Origin: Terriglobia bacterium
Lineage (GTDB): Bacteria; Acidobacteriota; Terriglobia; Bryobacterales; Bryobacteraceae
Reading direction: 5' to 3'
DNA length: 64,000 nt
Assembly: GCA_020073305.1 (NCBI GenBank)
Contig: JAIQFK010000007.1
Location: forward strand, 186,001 to 250,000
Each line of letters opens with the position of its first letter. Within the stretch, counting starts at the first letter, position 1. The notes beneath the pieces were generated by a model. The model saw only the letters and a program-made list of their open reading frames with translations, ran no database searches and was not told where the DNA came from. Position numbers and translations under genes: made by a program. Positions 35,466 to 44,649 of this stretch are shown in pieces.

Positions 35466-37256
35466 TCAGGCGCCGGCGGCGCTCGCCGGGCGCGTTACTG
35501 GCAGCTCGATGCGGAAGGTGGCGCCGCGGCCTGGAACGCTCTCGACCGAAATGGTGCCGCCGTGATCGCTCACCACCGACTGCACGATGGCCAGCCCCAA
35601 TCCGGTGCCGTGTTGCTTGGTGGTGTAGTAGGGAGTAAACAGCCGATCGCATTCTTCTTTCGTCAGGCCCTGGCCGGTATCGGAAACTTCGAGAATCACC
35701 GTGCTATTGTACTGCCGCGTCTGCATGCGCAACGTGCCGCCGCCGGGCATCGCGTCCATGGCGTTCAGCGCCAGATTTTGCAGCGCGCGCTTGATCTGCT
35801 CGGGATCGGCCTGAATGGACGGCAGGCGCGGATCCAGATGGATTTCCGGATGAATGGCGGCGCTCGTGGCGAGCTGCGCCTCTAACAGCCGCAATACGGC
35901 GCGCACTAGCGCATTCAAGTCCACGGCCTCGAACTGTGGCGCGGGCATCTTCGCGAAATCGCTGAACCGGCCGATGATGGTCTTCAGATTCGCCAGTTCG
36001 GCCAGTAGGGTTTGCGTGCTCTCGCGAAACACCTCTTCGAACTGCTCCGGATGCTCGCGTTTGGCCCGCTCCAGGTTTTCCACGGTGATCTGCAGCGGGA
36101 AGAGCGGATTTTTGAGTTCGTGGGCCAGCCTGCGGGCCAGTTCGCGCCACGCTGCCACACGTTCGGCTTGCACCAGCCGGTCGCGCTGCTCGGTGAGTTC
36201 TCGCGTCATCTGGTTGAAGGCCCGGGCCAGATCGCCGATTTCATCATGCGAATCGATTTCGACGTGAGCCTCCCAGTTGCCGCGTGCTACCTCGCCCGCT
36301 CCCGCGGCAAGCTGCTTTACCGGCCATGTCACCCGCGCCGTGGCCCATCCGGCGAGCAGAAGCGCCAGCAGAGTCCCCGTGCCGCCGACCACCAGCCCTA
36401 CGTTGCGAATGAACCGGACGAGCGCCACTACCGGCGCGCGTGAGCTGCCAATCAGCAGCACTCCCAGCGGGCGCTTGTCGCGCCCATCCAGGGGGAGTGC
36501 ATGAAACGTTTCTTCACTCGCCGCATCGGAAGTCCATGGGATCACGCTGGTGGCTTCACGGTTCTCGTGCTGGACCTGCTCGATGAGAGACTTGAGTCTC
36601 GGGGCATCGCCGGGTGCGGCGCCGGAAAGCGCCTGAGGGGAAAAACCCGGTTCCAGATTGCGATAGAGCAGCGCCCGCATGCCGGAGGGAAGCACGAGGG
36701 ACGCGAGAAAGCTGTCGCCCAGCCGCCGGCCCGCAACCACGTAGAGCCGGCTATCCCCGCGCGCGGCTACGCGCACCGCTTCGAGCGCCAGCACGGATTC
36801 CTCGGCGAGATCTTCGCGCTTGAGAAACGCGGTCTGGCTCTTCCAGTCCACCGGCTCGAGGAGCCAGGCTTCCTTATAGCCAAACCGCGCCGGCCACTGG
36901 GCCGAGGAAACGATGGTGCCGTCTCCCGCAACCAGTTCCAGAAAATCCAGACCATGTGACCGGGACAGCGCCGAGGCGTCACCGACGTGCAACGAGTAAT
37001 CGCGCTCCGCACCGTTCACGTCGATGAGGATGCGTTCCGTCGCGTCCGCTTCGGCGATCCGCTCCGCGGCGCGTGCCACCTCCTCGCCGCGCAGATCGAA
37101 TTCCTTGCTGAACTGCTGCACCAGCGCCGCCGTACGCTCCGCATTCGAGCGCTCGAATTCGCGGCGTGTGGAGGAGGAGACAATTCCCACCACCATGGCT
37201 ACCGCGGCGACGATGGTCGTGGCGAAGATGACGAGGATCCTGGTACGGAAGGTCAC
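35466..37256 (-). CDS. Membrane sensor histidine kinase (NtrY/PilS-like)
   Basis: 596 residues from a GTG at 37256 whose GTGA overlaps the stop of the solute-binding protein gene. A first membrane helix (about 7-27), an extracytoplasmic region of about 240 residues and a second helix (about 285-310) precede a HAMP domain (ATARVTWPVKQLAAGAGEVA). The phospho-acceptor is H379 in ARRLAHELKNPLFPLQI, followed by the N, G1 and G2 boxes (LQNLALNAMDAM, VSDTGQGL, GTGLGLAIVQSVVSDHGG). It should sense an extracytoplasmic cue and phosphorylate the adjacent NtrC-like regulator. Confidence 0.92.
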   Translation of the reverse strand: MTFRTRILVIFATTIVAAVAMVVGIVSSSTRREFERSNAERTAALVQQFSKEFDLRGEEVARAAERIAEADATERILIDVNGAERDYSLHVGDASALSRSHGLDFLELVAGDGTIVSSAQWPARFGYKEAWLLEPVDWKSQTAFLKREDLAEESVLALEAVRVAARGDSRLYVVAGRRLGDSFLASLVLPSGMRALLYRNLEPGFSPQALSGAAPGDAPRLKSLIEQVQHENREATSVIPWTSDAASEETFHALPLDGRDKRPLGVLLIGSSRAPVVALVRFIRNVGLVVGGTGTLLALLLAGWATARVTWPVKQLAAGAGEVARGNWEAHVEIDSHDEIGDLARAFNQMTRELTEQRDRLVQAERVAAWRELARRLAHELKNPLFPLQITVENLERAKREHPEQFEEVFRESTQTLLAELANLKTIIGRFSDFAKMPAPQFEAVDLNALVRAVLRLLEAQLATSAAIHPEIHLDPRLPSIQADPEQIKRALQNLALNAMDAMPGGGTLRMQTRQYNSTVILEVSDTGQGLTKEECDRLFTPYYTTKQHGTGLGLAIVQSVVSDHGGTISVESVPGRGATFRIELPVTRPASAAGA

Positions 37257-38608
37257 GGAGTCCTCGGTTCCAGCCAGACGTCGTCCAGACGCCAATCGCC
37301 CCAGCGATGCGGCTGCCAGTTTCTCACTCGCGACGCGATGCCAAGGATTTCGGGTAGATGACCAAGCGGGATCACACGGAAATCGTTGATGACCTTCTTT
37401 TCGACCTGATATCTGACTTCATCCGTGGCAGCCGATGGTTCCATCAGCTCGCCGATATGGAACGCGGACGCCAGATCGGATAGCGCCTGCGCGGGATCCG
37501 ATGAGCGCAGCGGGACTCGCGCGATCCGCATGTCAGCCTGACCGCCAGGCGCAACCTGGATGAGAACGCCGGCTTCGCGCGCATCCACCGCGATACGTTC
37601 CGCAATGGAACGCGCGAGCGCGTCGGCCGGATCATAGGAGAGCGTGGCCCGCAGCCCGGACTTGGGGACGGCCGCGGCCGTCCGTTGAGCTCCCTCGAGA
37701 TCCCGCGCCGCGGGAAATAGGAACGCATGGCCGGTGACCCACTGGGGCAGCAACGCGCCACTGGCTTCTCCCTGCTTCTGCAACAGGACGTCGTGAATGG
37801 CGGCGCGATCGACGGAGAGCGCTACGGACTGACGGAAGGAAATGTTTTCGGCGGGCGCGCGCCCGCGCTCGAAGACCAACGCGATGAGCTCGAAGGGTGC
37901 GGAGGTCCACGTCCGCAAGCCTCGTTGCGCGGCTCGGCGCGCATCTTCGATACTCAGCTCGACCACGTCCGCTTTCCCGAGTTCCAGGTCGACGGCTTGA
38001 TCCCGGTAGGCGCGGAACATACGCAGCTCGATCCCATCCAGAAATGGCCGGCCTTCCCAATAATCTTCGTTCGCGGCGAGCACCGCACGGCGTCCAGCCT
38101 GCCATTCGGCAATGCGGTAGGGGCCGGTGCCGCTGGTCACGCCGTCGGCGCCGCGCCGCAGGATGGCATAACGAGAATCCGCCAGGGTGCCGGGCAGATC
38201 GGGAGCGGGCGTCTCATCCTGGATGACGACGCTGGCTCCCTCGCTGGAGATCGCGACTTTGGGGCCCATTTTGAGGCTGGCCGCCACGGCTGCGGCGGTG
38301 ACCGGCGATCCGTCATGAAATTTCACGCCGGGACGCAACTGGAATTCCCAGCGCCTGTTTTCCGCGTCGTGTTGCCAGGAAATGGCAAGGGCCGGCCGGG
38401 GTTGGCCATGGTCGTCCAGCCGGACCAGCCGGTCGTACACCCATGGAACCAGCGCCGGCGGCCATTCGCCGGGATCGGTGAGGGTGATGGCCTCGTGAAT
38501 CTCCACCGTCGCCGTACCCCCGTAGCGCGGGCGAGTTTCGGCAGGCGCGCTCGTGCGAAGGCCGGTCAGGCTAATGAGCGCAAGTAATTGCCAGGCGAAA
38601 CGCCGCAT
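37253..38608 (-). CDS. Extracytoplasmic solute-binding protein family 5 (peptide/nickel-type)
   Basis: 451 residues with a signal peptide (MRRFAWQLLALISLTGLRTS). The family 5 features are the mature start (RPRYGGTATVEIHEA), the segment LAISWQHDAENRRWEFQLRP followed by GVKFHDGSPVTAAAV, and GTGPYRIAEWQAGRRAVLAA. No permease or ATPase gene accompanies it. Instead its stop overlaps the start of the histidine kinase and its own start lies inside the upstream gene's end, so it may be a ligand-binding partner for the kinase rather than a transporter part. Confidence 0.87.
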   Translation of the reverse strand: MRRFAWQLLALISLTGLRTSAPAETRPRYGGTATVEIHEAITLTDPGEWPPALVPWVYDRLVRLDDHGQPRPALAISWQHDAENRRWEFQLRPGVKFHDGSPVTAAAVAASLKMGPKVAISSEGASVVIQDETPAPDLPGTLADSRYAILRRGADGVTSGTGPYRIAEWQAGRRAVLAANEDYWEGRPFLDGIELRMFRAYRDQAVDLELGKADVVELSIEDARRAAQRGLRTWTSAPFELIALVFERGRAPAENISFRQSVALSVDRAAIHDVLLQKQGEASGALLPQWVTGHAFLFPAARDLEGAQRTAAAVPKSGLRATLSYDPADALARSIAERIAVDAREAGVLIQVAPGGQADMRIARVPLRSSDPAQALSDLASAFHIGELMEPSAATDEVRYQVEKKVINDFRVIPLGHLPEILGIASRVRNWQPHRWGDWRLDDVWLEPRTP

Positions 38609-39761
38609 ATCGGCCGCTGTTCAAATCACGGGAAACCGCGAAGGCCACTCCGCGCTCAGCCGCCGGCCAAAGCGCCGTTACCGGCCCGGGGAACGGCAGC
38701 GCGTCGCCAACCGGGTGCGGAGAGCCGCCTGCGATCTCGTAGGCGGTCACGGAATCTGCGGCCGCCGCGTCACCGGAGGCTGTGGCGAGCATCTGCGACC
38801 GGGCGCCGCACTCGCTCTCGATCCCGGCGATGTCGCTTCCCCAACCGGTCCACCCGCCGGCATTCTCCAGAGCGGCGTTATACAAATGAATGCGCGCGTC
38901 GGTCCCGGCAAACGCCCACACTCCGTCGCTGCGGGTTTGGAGCGCGGCGGCCGAGAAAAAAGCGGGAAAGGTCTTTGACGATCCGTTGGGGGTGACGACC
39001 CGCCCCTCGAAGAAGTTGCGCGCCTGCGCGAACTGCGCGAAGCCCAGCATACCCGGTCCAGCGCCGACGGGCCATAGCCATTCCTCACGGCAACTGATGC
39101 TCAGGCCGCCGGACGCGTTTCCGATGCAAGTTAGCCCTGGCAAATAGGCCTGGTAAGCTTGCCCTTGGACCATGAGGCGGCCCCGGAGATCGCGGGGCAG
39201 CGGCCGCGCCGCCGGAATGCGCACACTCAGCTTGCGCTGCCAGCCGCTCGCTGCATCTTCGTAGACCGACACGCTTTCGGAATCCAGAACCAGCCACTCC
39301 CGCGCCATGGGAGCGAGATCCAAAATCCGCTGGTCCTGTTCCAGGAGGAGCTTTTTCTCGATGGTCATCGGCGGCACGGGGGTCCTAGTGGGCGGCTGGG
39401 GTCTCGTCTCCATGGCCGTATCTGTTCTGTCGGGATGGCGAATCTCGGCCACCCAAACGAAGTCGCGCAGACTCTGCGAAAACGTAATGGCCACATCCAC
39501 CGCGCCCGGAGATTGCCCAGCCAAAGTCACACCTAGCGCGCGCAATTCGCGCTCGATCGCAGCCTGTGCGCCATGGACATCGGAAGAGCTCATGGTGGAG
39601 AGGTTCCGAAACGAAACGACCGCGGCTTCGCGGGGTTTCAGGCTGGCGGCAATCTTCTGCGCCAGTCCGTGGGCCAACTCGTCGTAAGTCTCGGCCCAGA
39701 TTGTTGCCGAGGCTAAAGCAAGAATGGCCGGAAGGAGAATCCTGAGGCGGGGGCCCACCAT
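38571..39761 (-). CDS. Secreted protein of unknown function, first gene of the SBP/two-component operon
   Basis: 396 residues with a signal peptide (LLPAILALASATIWAETYD). The N-terminal 100 residues (GLAQKIAASLKPREAAVVSF, then ERELRALGVTLAG and VDVAITFSQSLRDFVWVAEI) resemble a small alpha/beta domain like those in FlgO/LpoB-type proteins, but this is only a visual likeness. The C-terminal 200 residues carry beta-strand motifs resembling a short propeller (SDGVWAFAGTDARIHLYNAA). The last 38 bases overlap the solute-binding protein gene. Function unknown. Confidence 0.6.
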   Translation of the reverse strand: MVGPRLRILLPAILALASATIWAETYDELAHGLAQKIAASLKPREAAVVSFRNLSTMSSSDVHGAQAAIERELRALGVTLAGQSPGAVDVAITFSQSLRDFVWVAEIRHPDRTDTAMETRPQPPTRTPVPPMTIEKKLLLEQDQRILDLAPMAREWLVLDSESVSVYEDAASGWQRKLSVRIPAARPLPRDLRGRLMVQGQAYQAYLPGLTCIGNASGGLSISCREEWLWPVGAGPGMLGFAQFAQARNFFEGRVVTPNGSSKTFPAFFSAAALQTRSDGVWAFAGTDARIHLYNAALENAGGWTGWGSDIAGIESECGARSQMLATASGDAAAADSVTAYEIAGGSPHPVGDALPFPGPVTALWPAAERGVAFAVSRDLNSGRYAAFRLAITCAH

Positions 39762-39807
39762 CGGGTACGTGCGTCATAATAGCACACGATGCTTCCCTGT
39801 CCGCTGC

Positions 39808-39942
39808 TCACTTGCGGGAGGCCGCTCTGGCCGGCAAGGCGCGGACCAGGCCCACCAGGCACAACCGCGCCATCAGAAACGCGATGGGAAATACCGCCGC
39901 AACCACCGCACCAAGCAGAAGTGTGTTCATCAGGTCTTCCAT
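39808..39942 (-). CDS. Small single-span membrane protein
   Basis: A 44-residue open frame (MEDLMNTLLLGAVVAAVFPI onward, ending RALPARAASRK) with one hydrophobic stretch of about 25 residues and a basic tail, placing the C-terminus in the cytosol by the positive-inside rule. It starts 12 bases after the L,D-transpeptidase stop, with a purine-rich GGGGGTGA just ahead of the ATG, which favours a real coupled gene. No family recognised. Confidence 0.55.
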   Translation of the reverse strand: MEDLMNTLLLGAVVAAVFPIAFLMARLCLVGLVRALPARAASRK

Positions 39943-39954
39943 AGGTCACCCCCG

Positions 39955-40530
39955 TTACTGGCCGCCCCCACCCGCTATCCCCGAACCGGAGTCCGTGGTT
40001 CCGAATATTTGCGCGAGTTCTGAATCACGCTCGCCGCGCAACTCCACCACATCGCCCACCGAGACCCGGGCGAACAGATCTTCGACGTCGCGGTTGCGCA
40101 TACGCACACAACCGTGAGACGCGCGCTTTCCGATGCTGCGCGGGTTGTTCGTGCCGTGAATCCCGTAGCCCTTCCGGCTCAGCCCCAGCCACCGCGTGCC
40201 CACCGGGTTGTCCTTCCCCGGCCCGACCACGGTGTCGGGACCGTACCAGGTGGGGTTGGCTACGCGCTGCGCAATCTGAAAAGTGCCGCTCGGCGTCGGG
40301 CTCGCCGCGGCGCCTACTGCCGTCGGGTAAATTTTCACCACGCGTCCGTTTTCGATGAGGGCGAGTTTGCGGTCAGGAATGCTCACCACGATGCGGCGTT
40401 GCAGCTGGCCGTCTTCCACGCTGGGCCGTGTGTCCGCCTGCTTCTCCTGGCAAAGCGCCTCCGCCGTCGCGACCAGCGCCACAGCCATTAGTGACCTGAG
40501 ATTTCGGATCGTCTCTCGGTTGGGTCTCAT
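39955..40530 (-). CDS. L,D-transpeptidase (YkuD domain)
   Basis: 191 residues from the ATG at 40530, which has a GGAGG-type ribosome-binding site 7 bases upstream; a longer frame to 40659 lacks this. A hydrophobic leader (about 11-26) suggests export. The YkuD catalytic set is H125 in GIHGTNNPRSIG and S138-H139-G140-C141-V-R in ASHGCVRM. The enzyme forms 3-3 peptidoglycan cross-links or anchors proteins to the wall in the periplasm. The C-terminus is a short glycine-rich tail. Confidence 0.9.
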   Translation of the reverse strand: MRPNRETIRNLRSLMAVALVATAEALCQEKQADTRPSVEDGQLQRRIVVSIPDRKLALIENGRVVKIYPTAVGAAASPTPSGTFQIAQRVANPTWYGPDTVVGPGKDNPVGTRWLGLSRKGYGIHGTNNPRSIGKRASHGCVRMRNRDVEDLFARVSVGDVVELRGERDSELAQIFGTTDSGSGIAGGGGQ

Positions 40531-40741
40531 TTTCTGGCTTCCTCCGTGTCTCACGCCGGTGAGAAATGCAGGCTGGTCGCCAGGCTCTAAATAGCTGATT
40601 TGATTGCTTATAGCGCCCTGGCTGCGTGTTCGACCAGACACGGATGTGGAAAGCGGCACCCAGATTCATTTAGTCAGGACTAAGGGTTTCGTCCAATTGT
40701 CCGACCGGGCCCGGCCCTCTAGGCTGATATGGGGAGTCGTA

Positions 40742-41944
40742 ATGTTACGAGGCGCCATCATCTGTCCGGATACACAACTGCGTGCTGAACTGCAAGACGC
40801 GCTGGCGGAAACGCACCACGTGGCGATCGTGAGGGTCGTCGACCATTACCTCGAAGGAGTCGAGCTGGTCCGGTTCTTACGCGCGACCGCTCCGGAAATC
40901 GTGTTCCTGAGTGTGGCCTCAAGCCGCAGGGCGCTGGAATTGGCGGCGCGCATTGAGGCCCAGACACCGGGCGTGCAGATTGTCGCTGTGGATCGCGAAG
41001 TCAATTCGGCCGCGCTGGTCGAGACGATGCGTACGGGCATCCGCGAGTTTCTGGCACCGCCCTTCGAAATCGACGTCGTCCAGCAGGCGCTCCAACGGCT
41101 GGAGGGGATCCTCGAACGCAGACCACCGAGTATCGAGTCCACGGATTTGTTGCTCGCCTTCATCCCTGCCAAGGCCGGCGTCGGCTGTTCGACTATCGCT
41201 CTGAATACCAGCATTGCGCTGTCCCGTCTTCCAAAAACCAAAGCGCTGCTGGCAGATTTTGATCTGAACTGCGGCATGATCGACTTCATGCTGCAGACGG
41301 AATCAAAGTACTCGATTGCGGCCGCGGTGGAAAATGCGCACCAAATGGACGAAATCCTGTGGGAGAAGCTGATCACCAGTCGTGGCGATCTGGATGTCAT
41401 ACCCGCGGGCAGGACCGCGCCCGGATTTCGCATCGATGCACTGCAGATTCGTTACCTGCTGGAGTTTGCGCGCCGCAACTACCAGGTGATTTGCACGGAT
41501 CTTTCCGGCATCCTGGAGAAGTTTTCCGTCGAGATCCTTCACGAGGCTCGACAGATCTTTCTGGTGTGCACGCCCGAAGTGCCGAGTCTCCACCTGGCGC
41601 GCGAAAAGCTGCGCTTTTTCCGAACCATGGATCTGGACGGCCGCGTGAAGATCCTCCTCAACCGGGCGCAGAAGCGCAGTTTCATCCCCGTCTCCGAAAT
41701 TGAGAAGGTCCTGGGTATGCCGGTTTTTATGAGCTTTCCCAACGATTACGTCGGCGTCCACAAGGCGCTGACGGCAGGAAAGCAGGTAAGCCCGGCTTCG
41801 GAACTAGGAAAGGGTTTTCAGGCTTTGGCCGAAGCCATTTGCCGCCCGGAAAAACCGCTCGCAGAGGCCGGATTCTTTGAGTCGCTGCGCGCGCGCAAGA
41901 GGCCGGTGTCCGATTCGCGGGTGCCGGGTCTGCTCGCGTCGTAA
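40742..41944 (+). CDS. CpaE/TadZ-like pilus-assembly ATPase homologue, orphan
   Basis: 400 residues from the ATG at 40742. The N-terminal 120 residues form a receiver-like domain (GAIICPDTQLRAELQDALAE, then APEIVFLSVASSRRALELA) without a convincing phospho-aspartate pocket. From about 137 there is a MinD/ParA-type ATPase with a deviant Walker A (PAKAGVGCSTIALN). In it the signature lysine is kept, but the second lysine is replaced by cysteine, as in many CpaE/TadZ proteins. Walker A' is LLADFDLNCGMIDFML. No tad/cpa pilus genes surround it, so its partner is not evident. Confidence 0.78.
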   Translation: MLRGAIICPDTQLRAELQDALAETHHVAIVRVVDHYLEGVELVRFLRATAPEIVFLSVASSRRALELAARIEAQTPGVQIVAVDREVNSAALVETMRTGIREFLAPPFEIDVVQQALQRLEGILERRPPSIESTDLLLAFIPAKAGVGCSTIALNTSIALSRLPKTKALLADFDLNCGMIDFMLQTESKYSIAAAVENAHQMDEILWEKLITSRGDLDVIPAGRTAPGFRIDALQIRYLLEFARRNYQVICTDLSGILEKFSVEILHEARQIFLVCTPEVPSLHLAREKLRFFRTMDLDGRVKILLNRAQKRSFIPVSEIEKVLGMPVFMSFPNDYVGVHKALTAGKQVSPASELGKGFQALAEAICRPEKPLAEAGFFESLRARKRPVSDSRVPGLLAS

Positions 41945-41974
41945 TCACCGGCGCAGACCTTCACGCCATAGCAC

Positions 41975-44551
41975 TCAAGCGCGGACGCCGGCCGGAACCA
42001 ACTCGCTACTTCCCCATTTCAAAAGACTGGTGCATGGGCGCGTGAGCGGGTCGTCGTAGTGGTTCGGGCTGATGCGTAGCGCGTACCCCAGCCGGCCGGT
42101 CTGTTGTGGCACGATGTCCTTCGCAAAAACAGCGACGGAGCCGTTCTTCTCCACCGCCGGCAACACCATCACTTCGGTGTCCTCCAAACCGCCGCTGGCA
42201 GCCACGCGTCCCATCACCAACTCGACACGCACATCGTCCGGATCGAGCCCGCCCAGATCCACGACGGCACGCACAGGCACGGTCACGCCGCTGATCACCG
42301 GGCCCGAGGGAGCCGGCCCCGTTTCGACAAAACGCACACGGTCCCAGGCGCTGCGCACCTTGGAATGCCACCGCACCCGTTCGCGGGCGTTTTCAAATCG
42401 GCTGGTCAACTGCGTGGTGAAGGCCAAATGCGCCGGATGGTACAGTTCCCGGTCGTACTCATGCAACATTCTCCGGCAGTCGAATCTCGGGCTCAGGTAC
42501 TTGATGGACTGCTTCACGCGCCGCATCCACTCCGAGGCGCCGTGATCACGGCGCTCGTAGAACATCGGTACAATTTCGTTCTCGAGCAGGTAGTAGATCG
42601 CGCTGGCGTGCATGCCGTCCTGCTCTTCGGAATACGGCTCGCGGTCTCCGATCGCCCAGCCGCCGGATTCTTCGTAGGCTTCATCAAACCAGCCGTCAAG
42701 AATGCTGAGATTCAATACGCCGTTCAAAGCGGCCTTCATGCCGCTGGTGCCACACGCTTCCTCGCCGCGCCGCGGGTTGTTGAGCCAGAGGTCGACCCCT
42801 TGCACCAGTTCGCGGGCCACCTTCATGTCATAGTCCTCGATGAACACGATGTACTTCCACAACTCGGGATCTCGTGAATACTGCACGACATCGCGGATCT
42901 GCGATTTCCCGGGATGGTCCTTGGGGTGCGCCTTCCCTGCAATGACGATCTGCACCGGCCGGTCCTTGTCGCACAAGATGCGCTTGAGCCGCTCGGGGTC
43001 GCGGAAGATCAGATTGGCGCGCTTATAGGTGGCGAAACGCCGCGCGAATCCAATGGTAAACACGCTCGGATCGAGCACCTCGGAGGAATGACGCAGCTCG
43101 CTTGAGGCCGCTTTGCGGCGGAATGCGGAGGCGGTCTGCCGCTCGCGGATAAAATTGATCAGCCGCCGCTTGCGCCGCCGGTGCACTTCCAGCAGTTCCT
43201 CATCCGGTATTTCGTTCACCAACTCCCAGGTTTTCGGATTATCGGTGTGCTCGCGCCAGTCCGGTTCGAGGTATTGGTCGTAAAGATCGGCCAAGTCGCG
43301 GTTCAACCAGCTCGGCAAGTGAACGCCGTTGGTAATCGACGTAAGCGGGACCTCCCACACCGGAAGGTCGGGCCACGACTCGTGCCACATCTCCTGAGCT
43401 ACGCGGCGGTGCAGGCGGCTGACCGCGTTGCGGTAACTGGAAGTATTGAGCGCCAGCACTGCCATCGAGAAGCGCTCGCCCAGATCCAGTGGATTGCGCC
43501 GCCCCAGCGACATGAGCTGGTTGAACTCGATTCCCGCATCGGTGCAGTACCCGCCGAAATAATAATGCATCATGCCGGTGTCGAACAGATCGATCCCCGC
43601 GGGCACGGGCGTGTGCGTCGTGAACACGTTATTGACACGTGACGCTTCCAGTGCTTCATCAAACGCGAGCTTCTGCTCGTCCATCAGGCAGCGGATGCGC
43701 TCGACAGCCAGAAAGGCCGAGTGCCCCTCGTTCATGTGGTAGACCGTCGGCTCGAGGTGCATGGCGCGCAGAGCCCGCAGGCCGCCGATTCCCAGCACGA
43801 TCTCCTGGCGAATCCGGGTATCCATATCGCCGCCGTACAGCTGATCGGTGATGTCACGGTCCTGCGGTAGCCGGTTCTCCGGAATGTTCGTGTCGAGCAG
43901 GAGCAGTTGCGTGCGACCCACGTTCATCCGCCAGACCTGAATCGCGACAGGACCGGTCGGCAGTTTCACAATGACCTTCAGCTCTTGGCCCGACGAGTCA
44001 CGCACCGGCTGAGTCGGCAACGTGTAGAAGTCGTTATCGCTATAACGTTCCTGCTGCCAGCCGTCGGCATTCAGGAACTGGCGGAAGTAGCCCTTTTGGT
44101 AGAGCAGTCCGACGCCGACCAGAGGCAGGTCAACATCGCTGGCGGATTTGAGATGATCGCCCGACAAAATACCGAGGCCACCCGAATAGATGGGGAGGCA
44201 TTCGGTCAATCCATATTCGGCCGAAAAGTACGCGATGACCTTGCCTTCGGTGTAATCCCGGCCATCCTGCATGTGGGCGTCGTAACGCTGGCACGCCTGC
44301 GCATAATGCGCCAGGTAACGCGGGTCCGCGGCCGCGCGTTCCAGAGATTCCTGCGACACCCGGCCCAGCATCACTACCGGGTTGTAGCCGGACTCCTTCC
44401 ACAAGGCGGGATCCAGGCGGCGGAATAGCGCGCGAATGGAGGGTTCCCAACTCCAGATGATGTTATAGGCCAGCTCGGTCATTCGCGAAAGAGCCGTCGG
44501 AATAGCCGGCCGGACCAGAAATTCGCGAACGGGCTGAATTTGAAAAGGCAT
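41975..44551 (-). CDS. glgP: Alpha-glucan (glycogen/maltodextrin) phosphorylase
   Basis: 858 residues of the alpha-glucan phosphorylase family that carries an N-terminal DUF3417-type domain (TELAYNIIWSWEPSIRALFR). Active-site sequences include YFSAEYGLTECLPIYSGGLG (about 109-128), the HMNEGHSAF motif, and the pyridoxal-phosphate lysine in EEACGTSGMKAALNGVLNLS near residue 610. It releases glucose-1-phosphate from storage glucan, which GalU in this window could use. The start is separated from the upstream cytochrome/PQQ-like gene by 98 bases that include a hairpin. Confidence 0.93.
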   Translation of the reverse strand: MPFQIQPVREFLVRPAIPTALSRMTELAYNIIWSWEPSIRALFRRLDPALWKESGYNPVVMLGRVSQESLERAAADPRYLAHYAQACQRYDAHMQDGRDYTEGKVIAYFSAEYGLTECLPIYSGGLGILSGDHLKSASDVDLPLVGVGLLYQKGYFRQFLNADGWQQERYSDNDFYTLPTQPVRDSSGQELKVIVKLPTGPVAIQVWRMNVGRTQLLLLDTNIPENRLPQDRDITDQLYGGDMDTRIRQEIVLGIGGLRALRAMHLEPTVYHMNEGHSAFLAVERIRCLMDEQKLAFDEALEASRVNNVFTTHTPVPAGIDLFDTGMMHYYFGGYCTDAGIEFNQLMSLGRRNPLDLGERFSMAVLALNTSSYRNAVSRLHRRVAQEMWHESWPDLPVWEVPLTSITNGVHLPSWLNRDLADLYDQYLEPDWREHTDNPKTWELVNEIPDEELLEVHRRRKRRLINFIRERQTASAFRRKAASSELRHSSEVLDPSVFTIGFARRFATYKRANLIFRDPERLKRILCDKDRPVQIVIAGKAHPKDHPGKSQIRDVVQYSRDPELWKYIVFIEDYDMKVARELVQGVDLWLNNPRRGEEACGTSGMKAALNGVLNLSILDGWFDEAYEESGGWAIGDREPYSEEQDGMHASAIYYLLENEIVPMFYERRDHGASEWMRRVKQSIKYLSPRFDCRRMLHEYDRELYHPAHLAFTTQLTSRFENARERVRWHSKVRSAWDRVRFVETGPAPSGPVISGVTVPVRAVVDLGGLDPDDVRVELVMGRVAASGGLEDTEVMVLPAVEKNGSVAVFAKDIVPQQTGRLGYALRISPNHYDDPLTRPCTSLLKWGSSELVPAGVRA

Positions 44552-44613
44552 CGTTTCTTATGATCTTTCATGATAAGGCAAACGCGAAGCTGAGGGGCCG
44601 ACGCGGCCGGGAA

Positions 44614-44633
44614 CCCGTAAATCGAGTTACGGG
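44614..44633. terminator. Hairpin between the PQQ-type gene and glgP
   Basis: A perfect 7-bp stem CCCGTAA/TTACGGG with a 6-base loop. It lies 16 bases past the stop of the minus-strand PQQ-type gene and upstream of glgP. A T6 run occurs on the plus-strand side (44643-44650 area), so orientation is unclear. Confidence 0.35.
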
Positions 44634-44649
44634 GCTTTGTGGGTTTTTT

